DNA of 64,000 nucleotides, taken from Corbicula japonica. Taxonomy: Eukaryota > Mollusca > Bivalvia > Venerida > Cyrenidae. Below, piece after piece: positions 35,290 to 47,700 of the stretch (positions are counted from its first letter, which is position 1; every line of letters begins with the position of its first letter). The notes beneath the pieces were generated by a model. The model saw only the letters and a list, made by a program, of their open reading frames with translations. It ran no database searches and was not told the origin of the DNA. Location: positions 2,294,001 through 2,358,000 of the forward strand of contig JAZAYU010000013.1 of the NCBI GenBank assembly GCA_038501625.1, in the 5' to 3' direction. Both the position numbers and the translations under genes were made by a program.

Positions 35290-35480
35290 AAAACTTCTGA
35301 TAGCGGATTTCACTGACTGTTCCAAGGCGGTAACCACTAGGGTTCTCATTTTTGTTCATTGTTATTGGCGTCTCTTTTGAAACTGATCATTTTATTAACA
35401 ATGCTCTCTCCCTCTCTTCTCTTGACTGTGTGGTGAGGCTGTTTTTTCTGAATGTGGCGATTCCCAATATGCATTTCAGA
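35290..35480 (+). repeat. Repeat B 3' fragment
   Basis: ACTGACTGTTCCAAGGCGGT, GGTTCTCATTTTTGTT, and GAATGTGGCGATTCCC-like ends match the 3' part of repeat B. The overlapping frames at 35352-35747 begin in this repeat and are not supported as genes. Confidence 0.65.
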
Positions 35481-37010
35481 AGGTCTACATATAATGTGCA
35501 ATTATTCAGAAAACCCTGTGTCAACTATGCAGCCGGTTATGATTTGGGAATGGGTTATGATATGGGAAAATTGCATTCATGTCAGATCTGGATATTATCT
35601 GATGCCAATGGAAATTCAGGTTCTTTTGATCAAATGCATAAAATGCATTCATTAATATATCTGTTAAATCAATTCATGTATGATTTTAAACTTACTTTAA
35701 ACACAATTTTCAACAGATCTAAATGTGTTAAAAATAAATCATTGTGAATCAGATGCTTTATGTTTGAAGCATTCAAATGGAAATTTTTATACACGATATT
35801 CGTTAATCGTACAAAATCCGACTTCTTTCAATGCAATACATTGAAATGATTTTATTACTTACATCGCTACAAGGTTCCACAATAAATAGCCACAATGATA
35901 AGGGCCCTAAATTAAAAAAAAAAGTTTTGCCTTGTCCTACTCAGCGGAAACTCCTACTTTCATTTTGGAGAGTGCATTAAATGACGTAACGGGACGTAAC
36001 GTTCAATAAAACCTAAAGAGCCAAAATCTCGTTTACTGCGATATAGTCTTTCGAATCTAAACATGGTAAATTTCAGTCAACTGTTGAAGACGGTCAGTAT
36101 TCTGGAAGAAGAATATAAAATTTCAGTTTTACAAAGATTTTGTAACGTTACCATTCGTAAACCACCAAGTCCACCTCACCTCCATTTTCCATATGAAATT
36201 CTATTTACAAAGAGAAATGCTATTGTCTATGTACATTTAAATGTAACCTGGGTGTTATAAATATTGCATCACGAAAATAACTCGATAAATACTTACTATT
36301 CAGTTGATTGGGATGGCTTTTTCGTCTTAACCGAGCGTTGTCGAATCCAATATGGCGATGCGCCATTAGGTATTCATGCGCGTTCATGTCTCAAAATCTT
36401 GTCTGACGTTCCGCGAGTTAAATTTCTTCAAATATTGATTGATTCCATATGTTTAAATATAACTTTTATCATTTTGCACAGCATTACATAATTGACCGCT
36501 CTGCAGCATTGACTTACTTTTTGAAACTAAGAACTATATTCTAGGGTAGCACGCAATACTGTCGTATCAACATTAAAATAAAGAAGGAGGTACGACAGTC
36601 TTGCATGCAAACCTAAATTGTTAGGTTTGCAGTAATTCAAAACGATTGTCGAAAACCGGCTAAACTGGGTCGTGCCGACCCAATAAAAACTATTTAGTCA
36701 AAAGCTGCGGATTGATTTCAAAGCAGAATGTTAAACAATAGATTGAGAAATAGCGAAGTTTTATCTTATATGTAGGTGTACCATTACAGATCCGAATTTG
36801 ACGACATAAAAGTCAATAAGCATTGAACAAAGAAAGACGAATCTTCCTGAAAAGTAATACATTTGTTATGAAGTTAGCCTGCTTTACAACAAGGCGAATA
36901 TCCAAACTCACCACTTTGATTCAAAAGTTATCTTTTTTGCATATGTGTATGTAATTTGTATTTTTTGCACATGTGTTTTTGCATATGTGAACTGTAGTTT
37001 ATATACCGAT
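35480..37010. other. Intergenic stretch
   Basis: No supported gene. A small hairpin lies at about 36557-36600 (CTGTCGTA against TACGACAG), followed by AACCTAA/TTAGGTTTGCA. The frames at 36063-36260 and 36264-36491 show no domain I recognise. Confidence 0.4.
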
Positions 37011-37014
37011 CAAA

Positions 37015-37590
37015 ATACAGCTGCAGTTTAAAATCACTCCTGTAAGGTATTTCTCAACAAGTGTTTTATAAATATTTCACTTATAAGTTACAGAAAATAA
37101 ACAGAAATTGTTATTTATAAAACCATCTGTAATTTTAAAAAGAAATTATACTAAACTGATATTAAACAGCCCTTTTGATGTTTTGATGCTTAGTGAATAA
37201 CACATCTAAAGATGATCACTTTGCTTATCTCTTACTTTGCACGATCGTGGCAGGGGTTAAGTTGTTGATGAAGTTTTCTATGGAAAGCCTGTAAAAGAAC
37301 ATACAGAGACTCCATCTATTTCTTTCGTTCCTGTCATCATTTACCTTCTGCTGCCTTAACTCCAAGGTCAGGCTAAATCAAACCGAACCTGCTATAATTT
37401 TATTTTGTGGCTTTTTAAAGTCTTTTTTTCATCTTGTTTTATTAACCGATGCTTTTTTGTCCTCCCTGCTTTATCGGCTGTGTGGAGGGACTGTGTTTTC
37501 AGAGAGTGGGTATTTCTTGTATGCATGTTTTTCCTTTTTTCAAATAGGAGACTGTTAAGATTGATGTGTCATCATCTCTTATATATTTAA
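37015..37590 (+). repeat. Repeat B copy, diverged
   Basis: Begins CAGCTGCAGTTTAAAATCAC, continues through AAAACCATCTGTAATTTTAA and GCAGGGGTTAAG, and rejoins near TGTGTGGAGGGACTGTGTTT. Middle part shortened. Confidence 0.65.
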
Positions 37591-37599
37591 TTTAATTTA

Positions 37600-38526
37600 A
37601 TGATCAGATAGAAAGACTGACATTACAATCGGTTGTACCTAAATACCACTGTTACCATTTAGCTCGCGTTCAACGATCTGTCAGTTAGCTGCTTTAATAA
37701 AAGATAAGAGATGAGTGTATTGTGAAGTCGATATAAATTCGAAGTATGTCTTTGTTTTACAATATTTTGATCATGTGTTTAAAATAATTCACAAAAGCAT
37801 TTATCTTAATATTCACCTATATATTAAAGTTGTCAATATCAATCCCGAGGTACTAAAACTTTTCATACCAGCGTTTCCAAAGCTTAAATAAACCAACTTT
37901 TGCATGGATATTATAGGCTAAATCTAATCAAATAAAAAAGCATTTTTATTTACATGACGGCAAGATTCTAAGATATAAAAACCGTTATCAACAACGAACT
38001 CCAAGTAGAGATCCGGTGCGTACATAGTGATAACATTCCTTGAGAGGTATAAGCTATAGAAAATAGTTTATACACACACGGTTTGTGCGCCGTGGGTTGT
38101 AATGGAGGAAATGACTTCACGATATGGGCTCATCAAGGATGAGACTATGTGGCGAATCGTTAACTCCCGACCCAAGCCATGGTTCACAAAAGTTCTCAAA
38201 TATCCATGTTGCAAATTAGATCTCGAAATTCCTTTTTCTATTGTGATAGATATTGTGGGCTTCTCGCGGTCGGTCACTTTTACGACACTGACTGAGTGCA
38301 ATTAAAGTGCATAAAGTCAAGTAATCGTAAAATAAGTCTTCATAGTAGGAGAAATAACGTAGGAACTTATCATTTGTATTCAGTATATTCTACAAATCCA
38401 GAAGCAAAAAAACTTAAACTATCTAAGCTGTGGGAGTGTATGACTTTGTTTGTGTACGTGTGTGCGTGTGTGTCACTGCATTTGAGAGGACTACCGTCGG
38501 CATGTTCCGTCAAGCTATCAATATGA
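37600..38526. other. Intergenic stretch
   Basis: Opposite-strand open frames overlap at 38068-38305, but neither shows a domain, signal peptide or splice logic that I can support. Confidence 0.4.
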
Positions 38527-38539
38527 GATCGGTTTGCTT

Positions 38540-39030
38540 AGTTTTCTTTGTCGCAGGACTGTGGCAATCTGAGTGTTTGAATGTCTCTATGTCGCCGTGA
38601 CGATGCGGGTTCGCTCCCAGCTAGAGACACTATCTTTTGAAATTCACAGGAGCTCTTTTTGTGCAGTCTCCCCGTAAAAATAACCCGTTACCGATGTCAT
38701 GCAGTGGATACCGATCAACATTTTTTTTGGGTGGGGGGGTTGTCCCGGCTAGCTCTGTTGGTTGCATCGCAGGAATTGCAGGGCTAGGCGCTTTCGCCGA
38801 GATGGTGCGGGTTCGCTCCCAGCTAGAGGCACTATTCTCTTAGTAAATCTTGAAACAGACCGGGCCTTTTAAAATTGTAAGTATAAATCGGTTACCGGCG
38901 TCATATAAGGATGATCAGTGTTATCCATTTTGGGTGTTGTCCCTGCTAGCTCTGTTGGTAGCGTGTTCGGGTTTATGTGGCTAGGCGCGGTCGCTATACA
39001 TGTTCGATTCCAAGTTTGAGCGCATATCAT
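38540..39030 (+). repeat. Tandem array of tRNA-like (SINE-derived) units, about 190-200 bp
   Basis: Three units. B-box-like GGGTTCGCTCCC is at 38607-38618 and 38809-38820, and GTTCGATTCC at 39002-39011 (periods about 202 and 191). The second and third have an A-box-like TAGCTCTGTTGGT. The linker, GTTACCGATGTCAT or GTTACCGGCGTCAT, repeats too. tRNA-derived heads in tandem rather than functional tRNAs. Confidence 0.7.
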
Positions 39031-39059
39031 TAAAATTTAAAGAAGCAGTGTTTATGCAG

Positions 39060-39500
39060 TGTTGTTAAAGTCTCCTGCAGTAAATAAGTTTTAACTGTTA
39101 TAGGTATAGTATGAACTGGTAACATTTAATAATAGTCTTCCAGCTGATCTACATTAAAGAAGTCTGCAATTGTGGCTACTCTTAATCATTTTTAATTTTA
39201 AAAAGAAGAGAGGAAAGAATAGGTTGTTTGTGTAAAAATTTGATCATTGAATTTGATAAAGCAATCCAACACAAACCATAAACGAAAAGAACAACACGAG
39301 GTAAAGTCATTGGAATCACATTTTGCTACTAGAAGTTTCGCTAGAATCTAAGATGCACGGCTCTTACATTTGACCCTATTGACAAAAAAGTAAAATTAGC
39401 TTGAATTAAATACCTCCGGTCCATCTTTTCGAAAGTTTTGCATGCAGCAACACACAGACATATAAACATAAGGATCTAAATACATTGTCAAGCGAAATTA
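39060..39500. other. Intergenic stretch
   Basis: No gene or repeat recognised. Confidence 0.4.
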
Positions 39501-41000
39501 GTAAGAACTTGACGACCTGACTAAACCAGAACACATGGAGTAAAATCTGCAAAAGCACGATGTCAAAAATAAAAGAAACTGATCGAGTATCTACGGTTTC
39601 TTTCAAGATTTCCTAAGAAACCCTCATAAACTCGTAAACCCATTCAAAGCGATTCACTGTAGAGGACATACAAAGCGCTGTTGAATATCATGCTAGTAAC
39701 ATTATCAAATGGACTGTTTGAACAGGAAATTCAATGGTCACTTTGATTACTACGAATATGACTTGGGGTCTAACCATGAACATTATCTAGGAGATGTGCT
39801 ACCATGATAGAACAGTCTATGATATAATGAATACGATGTATTCGAATTCAAATGCAATTTTATTTTTACTAAAGTAAAAAGCACCAAATTGAGAAGCTTA
39901 CGTATCATCACCAACATTGGACAAGAAAGGTTCATTAATGTCAGGTTTTTAAATGATACAGTAGGTTGTTTGCCCTTGCAACAAAAGAAGAAAATGAAAT
40001 GAGGGAAGGCCTTTCGAATTTATTTCTTATAAAATCTTCCTTTATCGTGATAAATCACCACAAGATATTGGAGATAGGCATTTATATGGTAGAGATTCAG
40101 GGTTTTGATAATCGGTACATTGTACATGAATTTCATAGGTCGGATGCAAATTTTTTTCATATGGTTCAGTGTGTGATAATAAAAGAATTTTGTTATTTAC
40201 ACAAGTCAACAGATACAAGACGAGATAACAACTAAATACTGCGTAAAAATCGAAAGAAAAAACAAACAATAACAACACTTTCTCTCTTGTTGAATGTCAC
40301 TCAGTTCAGAGCCGGAGTGTTCGCCATTACTCAACGATGTTTTGCTATACTGGTCTCTTACCACCGTAAAGTCAAATCCATCACGGATAGAATCTGGATC
40401 CCCGTTTTCCTGTTTTCCTAAGAAATGCTCGAATTTTTTATAAAAATGAGACACGGGTGACTACCCTACCTTTTTTTATCAAAATAAACGTTGACAGCAT
40501 CGTCACCGAATCTTTGCAGAACAATTTTCTCGCTTACCAGCGGTAACGGTTGTGCGCGATTCCCCCTGTGACTTATAACTGAAAAGCTGAGATAGATCTT
40601 TTTTATGATTATGTGCACGTCATGGGATAGCTACTGGTACCACGACAAACTTCTTGAATGCTACTTGGCTGCTTCGCTGCTCATGTAGACAAACTAAGAG
40701 AAGATTACATTTTAAAGTAAAATGTTTTGAGGACTACCACTAGGGATATTACGTTAGTGTTGCGAACAGATAGAAGAATATTACTTTATTTAAGCAGCGA
40801 CACTTTTCATGACAGAACTTATAAACTTATAGGAAAAGTAAAGGCATACTACAATCGTATTTATGGGTTTGCCACTGTGCAATTCAAAATTTATTTACAC
40901 GATTTAAAATAAAAAATATTTGAAACAAAGAAGAACATTTCTTACTAAATCGCTTAATATTCTGAAAGAAGTTGTGTGGCTTTACTGCACAAAAGCAAAA
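39500..41000 (+). repeat. Repeat D blocks (related to 48500-49555)
   Basis: 39530-40010 resembles 49070-49555 (AAAAGAAACTGATCG, AACATTATCTAGGAG, TTTACTAAA..AAAAAGCAC, CCAACATT). 40760-41005 resembles 48530-48745 (TTTCATGACAGAAC, AGGTAAAGTAAAAG-like, TTTACACGA, GAAACAAAGAA, GTGCAGCTTTACTGC-like). The order of the two blocks is swapped between the loci. The frames here are not conserved in the second copy. Confidence 0.55.
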
Positions 41001-41009
41001 TCAAAACAG

Positions 41010-41590
41010 AAAGGTTCCTGCACAAAAAGCATATCGGAGCAGACCCCTTATTGCGCTTGCATGTGACGCGACCGTCAGAAATTCTGAAATAATGACATCA
41101 TATACCTCAAAAAGAAAAAAACTATTGTTTCATGTACGTACACCTGTCCGATGTCACAAAAGTAGCAAATTTTATATCTGTCCTTACCTACTAAAAAGGT
41201 AAAAATATTAAGGCTTAATTCAGCAAGTTTAACATAAGAATTTATCCTTATTCTTAACACTTTCTGAGCCTGAATTAAAACTCTTACTTTGACTCAAATG
41301 ATGCAAAATATAGGGCATCCATAGAGTAAATCCACTTTGCATTGAAAATCGAATCTAAAATATCAGCTTTACCTATAGTTTTTAGCAATCCTGCCTGTAC
41401 ACTGTCCTTCATGAAAAATGTTCTAAAATTTAACATGTACGTTAACGCACAGTTTCCCATTCCAAACCCAAACTTAAGATAAGAAAGTAGCACATTTTCG
41501 TATTGCGCCTAATATGTACTTCTAATAAAATGCCACATATTAAACATTTTAATTAACATGCATACAGATACATCTAAACATGGGATTACC
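41010..41590. other. Intergenic stretch
   Basis: Minus-strand frames at 41075-41493 have no recognisable domain. Confidence 0.35.
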
Positions 41591-41705
41591 GCATTGGAGC
41601 TGTCAGTGGCAAAACTATTTGCCGCTGGGGGGTTAAACTAGGTTCTAGGGTGCACCAATCTCACCCATGCCCCAACAAGTGCAAGTTGTCTGATCAGTCA
41701 GCATA
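41590..41705 (-). repeat. Repeat B fragment, reverse orientation
   Basis: TGTCAGTGGCAAAACTATTT, GGTTCTAGGGTGCACCAAT and CCCAACAAGTGCAAGTTGTC are the inverse of the central part of repeat B. Confidence 0.7.
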
Positions 41706-42194
41706 CGCGTAGAGCCTTGTTTGGGTTGGTTACAGGAAGTAACCCTTATACGACTGCGTATAATGGTGCAAGACAAGTAAATAGTCTCCCCTTAAAACTA
41801 TAGTAAACATGACATGTTTCAAAAGGCTAGCAATCATAGCTGGTACCATTTGATAAACGGCTTACTTACAAGTTTTAAGGTTAAGTGTTTCTGCTGTCCT
41901 TTTCCACCAAGAAACGTAGGGTTCATTTATTAATTAACAGAGATGCGCCATCTTGAAACTGTTGGTCAGTGTTTTTCAATTATGTGTGAACATCAAAATT
42001 GTTTGACATATTCCGTTTTAAAATCCGGGCCTTTTTTCTAATATTGCATTTCCAAACATAAATTTGCTATCGGTGTGTCAGTAAAAGCATGTCATTGCAT
42101 AAACATGTTCCTTTCAGGCAAAACTAGCAATCTAATGCCCCCCAAAAACCAAGAATTGTGGGTTATTTATTTAGTGTCAGCAATTGTCTGGCAT

Positions 42195-42860
42195 AATCCT
42201 ACTGATGACCGTCTTTAAAAGAAATAAATAAATCAGGAATGGCCCCATCCAGTACACATTGCTTCCCCACACAGACAAAAAGTAGAGAAGAAGAGAACAT
42301 GGTAATACAAAGATCAATTTCAAAATAGACGCTACAAACAATTAACGAAAATGAGAACCCGAGGGTAACAGCCTTGGAATGGTCAGTGGCAAAACCATTT
42401 GACACTGGTGGTTTAAACCAGATTCTATGGTGAGCACTCCTTATACTTGCTCAAACAGGTTTTCATATAACAAACAAGTACAAGTTATCTTGGGGAAATA
42501 GTTTAAACCCACCCATCCACTTGACAATGCAAAAGCACTCAAACATATAAAATGTAAGAAGCTAATAGCATTTTAAAGCAAAGGACTTGTACTCAATGAC
42601 CTTACCGCGACCAGAGAACCCGGAGACAAATCAGCAAGAACGCGATGACAAGAATAAAAGAAATTGATCGAGCTTCTAGGTTCTTTTACAAGAGATCCCC
42701 AGAAACCTTCATAAAAGTCTTGAACCCCTGCCATCGTCATGCAACCAAAGAAGTAAGCAAAACAATCAACTGTAGATGGGTTAATCGCCAGGTATGAAGA
42801 ATATCATGTTTACTACCTTTCTTTTTTAATTTTACAGATGGTTTTTACGATTTACAAGGA
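42195..42860 (-). repeat. Repeat B copy, reverse orientation
   Basis: A nearly full inverted copy. AAATCAGGAATGGCC is the inverse 3' end. AAGTACAAGTTATCTTGGGG, GAACCCGGAGACAAATCAGC and TACCTTTCTTTTTTAATTTTAC follow in the inverse order of the copy at 5464. Confidence 0.75.
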
Positions 42861-42869
42861 GAAATGAAT

Positions 42870-45040
42870 ATAATATATTTCCTTGTAATTTCTTTAATTT
42901 ATAAATTAGATCTTTATTAAAGACAGGCTGTGTAATACCGTGTTGCAATATAGTCTAGATCATCTAGATGTTCTGTCATTGATCAGTGTCATTGCGAAAT
43001 CAGAGCGTCTGAATGATTGAGACTAGTTGCAATAGTGATTTTAAACTGCGCGTGTATTTGAATTAAATCTGAGTATCGGCGATAAAACTTATAAAAGGTT
43101 TTTCAAAGTGTGTGATACCGATAACCTTGTATTCTGTTTATCTGTTATATAAAGATTAAGTACATTGAAAAATTAACATCATTACAAGCTCTAGAAAAGC
43201 GAACTAGCTGCGAGATATAAAACCCCGAAGATATTGCACGAGGAACATCGCTGTTTTAAAAACGGAACTTTAATATTTTTAAATTAAAATCATCTCTATT
43301 GAGTTTAAACGGTCAGATTCGGAAGTTAAAACATTTACTTTAACCTTAATCACCGACAAACAACTTTTTTATTTATCCCTTTTTTTAGATTGTATAAAAA
43401 TTAATTATCTTAAAAGAATTTCAGAATACCGTTAATTTTGGCAAGAGAAAATAAGTTAATATGGTTAAACCATTATAACATGAAATAGTTTTTCAATGTT
43501 CCCGACTGTATAACATTAAGATATGTTCATACTAAAGCGATTTATATAAAATCACTTAGATGAGTGTTCAGTAGGTGCGGGCTTGGTTTTGTGAAAACGT
43601 GAAAGAAGAACTTGGTTGGCGAAAAATGAGTTCTAATTCCCACACTGTGTGAACAGCTTACCTGCCTCCTTTAATCACTTACAGGTAGAATACGTGCAGA
43701 ATACGTGCAAAAGTGCACATCTGATGAAACACATCGCTCTCCATAGCCCATAAACACTTAGATAAGATGCCATAATGTTTAGCAGTGCCAAAATCTTTAG
43801 GAAAAAAACAACAAGTACACTGAAAGGCTTTGAAAACGCAACATCTAAGTAACATAAAATAATTACCAAAGTCTTGATGATATCAATATCAGATTTGCAA
43901 ATACTATAATTCATTATCTTGAAAAAAATCTATATAAAGTTTTTCTATAAGTTTTATAAGTTTTTTTTAAAATTCATAACATATTAAACTTAACTGAAAA
44001 AAAAAACTCATTTATAGTACGTAGGACATGTATATTTACAGTTTATGAACATCATCAGTCCGACATATAGGTCGAGCGAGTTTATACGTCTGTTTTCATT
44101 TCTTTCACTGCTAATTTTGTGAGTATGTATGTAATGTTTTGTTCCGATATTGTACAGCGCAACCGAATATTGTATACATTTTTTGCGCTATATAAATGCT
44201 TTGTATTTGTATTTGTATTTAAACGAAAACATAAAAATCAGCATTTTGTGAAAAATACTATTTGTTTCATAAACTTGAAAGACTTTACTTATAAGGTTTT
44301 CATCAGTTTTAATCAGGTAAAATGATACTATTCTTACATCGAAAAGTAAAGTGATATAAACGTTTCAAAGGATAAATTGAAAAATTACTTGTTAATTTTT
44401 TTTTCTTTTATGCTTAACAAAATTGAGTTAAATTAAACTAAAAAAATAGAATTAGAATAAGAAATTTAACCGTTAAGAATTTATATTAAAAAAAACACAA
44501 CAACATTCGCATAGATTCGTTTTGAGTATTGTAAATTAATCTTAAAATAATATAGTTCGACATGTTTTAGAAAACAACATCGAATATTACTAAAACATTT
44601 AAAACATTCATTCAGCCAGAAACATGATGTCTGTGCACAAGCAAAAATTTATGTAAGTTATCAATATTTTGATAATGTCAGGCCGGGCGGAAGTGGACCG
44701 TAATTTTCCTATGAGTATAAAGGTTAAAATATGAAACAATATTTTAATACATTTTATATGCCTTGGCTATATGTTATGCAATATCCAGTTTCACAAAATT
44801 CATTCTATTTAAATAGAAATTTTGTTAGTTCGGAACTGGAAATAGATGAAAATGGATCATTGAAAACTATCGAACACGCGAAATATAAAAATATTGCTTG
44901 GTTTGTTTGAGCCGGTTCATTGGCAGTAATAAAAACGCATATTACTGCTTAATCGACTTTACGAATAATTAATAAGACGTCACTATAACACCACATAAAG
45001 AAGCATCGATGATCTTAATTTTGAGAAGTCTCACTGTATT
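42870..45040. other. Intergenic region upstream of the intronless FReD gene
   Basis: AT-rich, no supported gene. At 44860-44950 there is a short repeat C fragment (TCGAACACGCGAAATATAAA, GAGCC.GTTCATTGGCAGTAA). At about 44155-44220 TGCGCTATATAAATGC is followed by (TTTGTA)n. Confidence 0.45.
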
Positions 45041-45142
45041 TCAACGGCATTTAGTGAAGTGTATTATTTCTTGAAGAGTGTATTATTTCTTATCTTTCGT
45101 TTATTGCCAAATGTTTTGCCAGACGAGTAGTTGGCCTACGGG

Positions 45143-45148
45143 TATAAA
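45143..45148 (+). promoter_or_regulatory. Candidate TATA box of the intronless FReD gene
   Basis: TATAAA in ACGGGTATAAACAG, 46 bp before the ATG, allowing a start site about 20 bp before it. Just upstream, GTGTATTATTTCTTGAAGA is tandemly doubled (about 45059-45091). Confidence 0.5.
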
Positions 45149-45193
45149 CAGCTCTACAAGCTTTGTGTAAAACAACTAATTGTATTCGTCAAC

Positions 45194-46600
45194 ATGTCGA
45201 TATGGAAAATTTTGCTTATTATTAGTGTGCTACATTTGGTGAACTTGACATATTCCTTCAGCTTAAAACATGTTATGGACAGATTAGATACTCTGGAAGT
45301 AAAATTTGAGATGGAAAATAAACTGCGAAGGTCTGAAACACAAGAATTGTTTCGGATAATTTCTGAAATGATCGTCGGTGGAAAAATGACTACTCCAAAC
45401 GAAGCCGTATCACAAGGTGACGTTGGGCCTAGTGATACACACCCAAAAATGGCATATGAAACCCGTGTTGCAACTATTGACCCTACTGCTAGGTTGCCAT
45501 CCAAAGACAAGAACAAAACAACAGAGAAGGATATTGATCTTCAAAAACTTAAATCTTATCTGCTGACTGGCGCTCGGATTGAAAAGGATGAAAACATTAA
45601 ATTTCGCGCGGAACTGAAAGCAATTAGCAATAAATTGACAACAGATTACGCCATGTTTGAGAATAAAATCAACGAGGAAATACGGAATTTTACTAACGAT
45701 TTGGCAGAAAAGCAAATCTCTCTTGAAACAAATTACGCGTATTTCATGTCAAACATAAAAGAAGATATGAAAAACATTACTGGTGATATATTGCAGAAAC
45801 ACAAAGTCGTGGTCAGTGTAGACCGCTTTAACAATTTCAGTGATTTTGTAACCGCAGCACTCACGGAGATCAGAAATGAATCGGGAGAGTCTCTGGGTAC
45901 GTTTAAGTCTAATACTGAATTGTCATTACAGAAACTTAATAACGAGTATAATTTGATGAATAAGACTCTAACAATGATGCAAACTCGTGTACAGTCATGT
46001 AGATCATCACCAAAATACAATGGTGTGTATATTTTATATCCCGTTGAATCTCTTAGTACAGGGATCCGTATATATTGTGATCAAACAACAGACAGAGGCG
46101 GATGGATTGTTGTTCAGAGACGACAAGACGGTTCCGTGGACTTTGAACGCAGCTGGGCCGACTACAAAACTGGCTACGGTAACCTTGACGGAGAGTTTTG
46201 GCTCGGTAACGATAACCTGCATGCTCTAACATCGGCCGGATTCAACGAACTACGAATAGATCTGGAGGACTTTGAAGGAAATAAAGCATATGCAAAATAT
46301 AGCTACTTTATGGTCAAGTCAGAGAGTGAGAAATATGCCTTAGAAGTAAGTGGTTACAGTGGAGATGCAGGTGATTCGCTCATCTATCATAAAGGGATGT
46401 CATTTTACACAAAAGATCGAGATAATGCTAACAGCTGTTCTGAAATGAACAGGGGAGGTTGGTGGTACAAATACTGTCACTACTCTAATCTGAACGGCCT
46501 CTACTATCGTTTAGCTAACACTTACAACACTAATGGTATAACTTGGTATTATTGGAAGAACTACGTCAGTCTTAAACGTGTTGAAATGAAAATACGTTAG
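45194..46600 (+). CDS. Secreted coiled-coil fibrinogen-related domain protein, intronless
   Basis: A single 1407-bp frame, 468 aa. The frame is open 21 codons further upstream, but no ATG lies there; ATG 45194 opens a signal peptide (MSIWKILLIISVLHLVNLTYS). Residues about 23-60 and 125-265 are rich in charged and Leu/Ile heptad positions and look coiled coil, with several N-glycosylation sequons. Residues 269-468 are a complete FReD: C269, NGVYILYP, YCDQ (C295), DRGGWIVVQRRQDGSVDFER, GEFWLGND, NELRIDLEDFEG, GDAGDSL, then the calcium loop KDRDNANSC (D408, D410) and GGWWYKYC (C415-C428), ending SLKRVEMKIR. All key residues are present. Oligomeric lectin-like recognition of acetylated sugars is the usual role of such proteins; here it is inference. 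Intact frame, TATA box and poly(A) signals argue for a working gene. The absence of introns contrasts with the PAN-FReD gene. Confidence 0.95.
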   Translation: MSIWKILLIISVLHLVNLTYSFSLKHVMDRLDTLEVKFEMENKLRRSETQELFRIISEMIVGGKMTTPNEAVSQGDVGPSDTHPKMAYETRVATIDPTARLPSKDKNKTTEKDIDLQKLKSYLLTGARIEKDENIKFRAELKAISNKLTTDYAMFENKINEEIRNFTNDLAEKQISLETNYAYFMSNIKEDMKNITGDILQKHKVVVSVDRFNNFSDFVTAALTEIRNESGESLGTFKSNTELSLQKLNNEYNLMNKTLTMMQTRVQSCRSSPKYNGVYILYPVESLSTGIRIYCDQTTDRGGWIVVQRRQDGSVDFERSWADYKTGYGNLDGEFWLGNDNLHALTSAGFNELRIDLEDFEGNKAYAKYSYFMVKSESEKYALEVSGYSGDAGDSLIYHKGMSFYTKDRDNANSCSEMNRGGWWYKYCHYSNLNGLYYRLANTYNTNGITWYYWKNYVSLKRVEMKIR

Positions 46601-46677
46601 AACTCTGTACACATGTTTTATTTGTATAATACAATATATTTGTTAAAGTGCTTAGAAAGCAGTGTATTTTTTCTAGA

Positions 46678-46689
46678 AATAAAAATAAA
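46678..46689 (+). terminator. Poly(A) signals of the intronless FReD gene
   Basis: Two adjacent AATAAA hexamers (46678-46683 and 46684-46689), 78 bp past the stop. Confidence 0.7.
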
Positions 46690-46744
46690 GAATTAGAGGA
46701 AGGTAAAAGCTACCGAACATTACAAAAGTAATATGAAAATATTG

Positions 46745-46990
46745 CAGGTCCGGTTTGACTGAACCTCATTATGGGCAGTAAAGGAAGTGCGGAAAGGCAT
46801 ATTACTGAACATGCAGCCCAGCTCCGGGTTAAGCGCGAAGCAGTATTGCTGATCATACGACGGTAATCATGGAACCTTCAGTGCGACATTTTCATTTTAT
46901 GCCAATTCATGATCAGCGGTGAATGGGTCTACGAGATAAATGCACCTTCAAAATGATCTAACAATTATCCAGAATTGGTGTTGCAATTTA
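46745..46990 (+). repeat. Repeat C fragment
   Basis: GCAGGTCCGGTTTGACTGA, GGGCAGTAA, AGCCCAGCTCCGGGTT, GGAACCTTCAGTGCG and ATGATCAGCGG match repeat C in plus orientation. Confidence 0.65.
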
Positions 46991-47100
46991 AACATGGAAA
47001 TCTATCGTTCTAAAACAAAATGAATGGTTATATCATCTAGAAAAAAGTAAACAAACTGGATCGAATATCATTGATGATTGAGAACACTAACATTAGTAAT

Positions 47101-47700
47101 GTGCAAGTACTAAAGCTGTTGGGGGTTTATATCGACAACAGTCTTACTTGGGCTGTTCATATGGACAAAACTTAAGAAATGTTTTTAAATAAAATATTAA
47201 GTATTTTTTCACTTCCGAAATGAAACAGTTATTTTGTCATGCCTCTACAGCCCCTACATTTGACTACGGGTGTGTCACGTGGTCCTGCTCCAACAAATCT
47301 GTGTTAAACAGAATATCGAATTAAGTTGAAAAAAGGGCTGCAAGAATGATCACTAACTCAAATAGTAAAATAAATTTAAGATATTTATCTAATGACCTAA
47401 ATTAGCGTACGTTTGATTCTAGATTCAACCACTTAACTAATCTTTTAGTATACAAAGCTCTTAATAATTTGACTCCATCTTACATCAGGGATTTAATTTC
47501 ATGTCAAATAATCCAAACAATGAATTAAGATTAACTACCAGAAAGACATAATACAGAAAAGACATAATACATAAGAAACCAAATAAAAATAATCTGAATC
47601 GTACTTTTAGCTACACTTTTAGCTACACTTATATGGAGTCGTGGAATCCACTAGTGGAATTAAGGGTTACATCCAACGTAAAAACATTTAAATCTTAATG
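47101..47700 (+). pseudogene. Degraded non-LTR retrotransposon RT fragment
   Basis: Broken in all frames, but conserved words appear in order: LKLLGVYIDNSLTWAVHMDK, a CHVV-like patch, then RFNHLTNLLVYKALNNLTPS and YIRDLIS. This is the same RT C-terminal region as the fragments at 12229 and 24317. Several stops and frameshifts. It is followed by a 3' tail ending in the TTA microsatellite region. Confidence 0.7.

Noticed and set aside
35352..35747. 131-codon frame as a secreted protein
   Set aside because: Its first third is repeat B sequence and the rest has no recognisable domain.
45131..45193. 21-residue N-terminal extension of the intronless FReD protein
   Set aside because: It would start at TTG and would precede the clear signal peptide starting at ATG 45194. 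It also overlaps the candidate TATA box.
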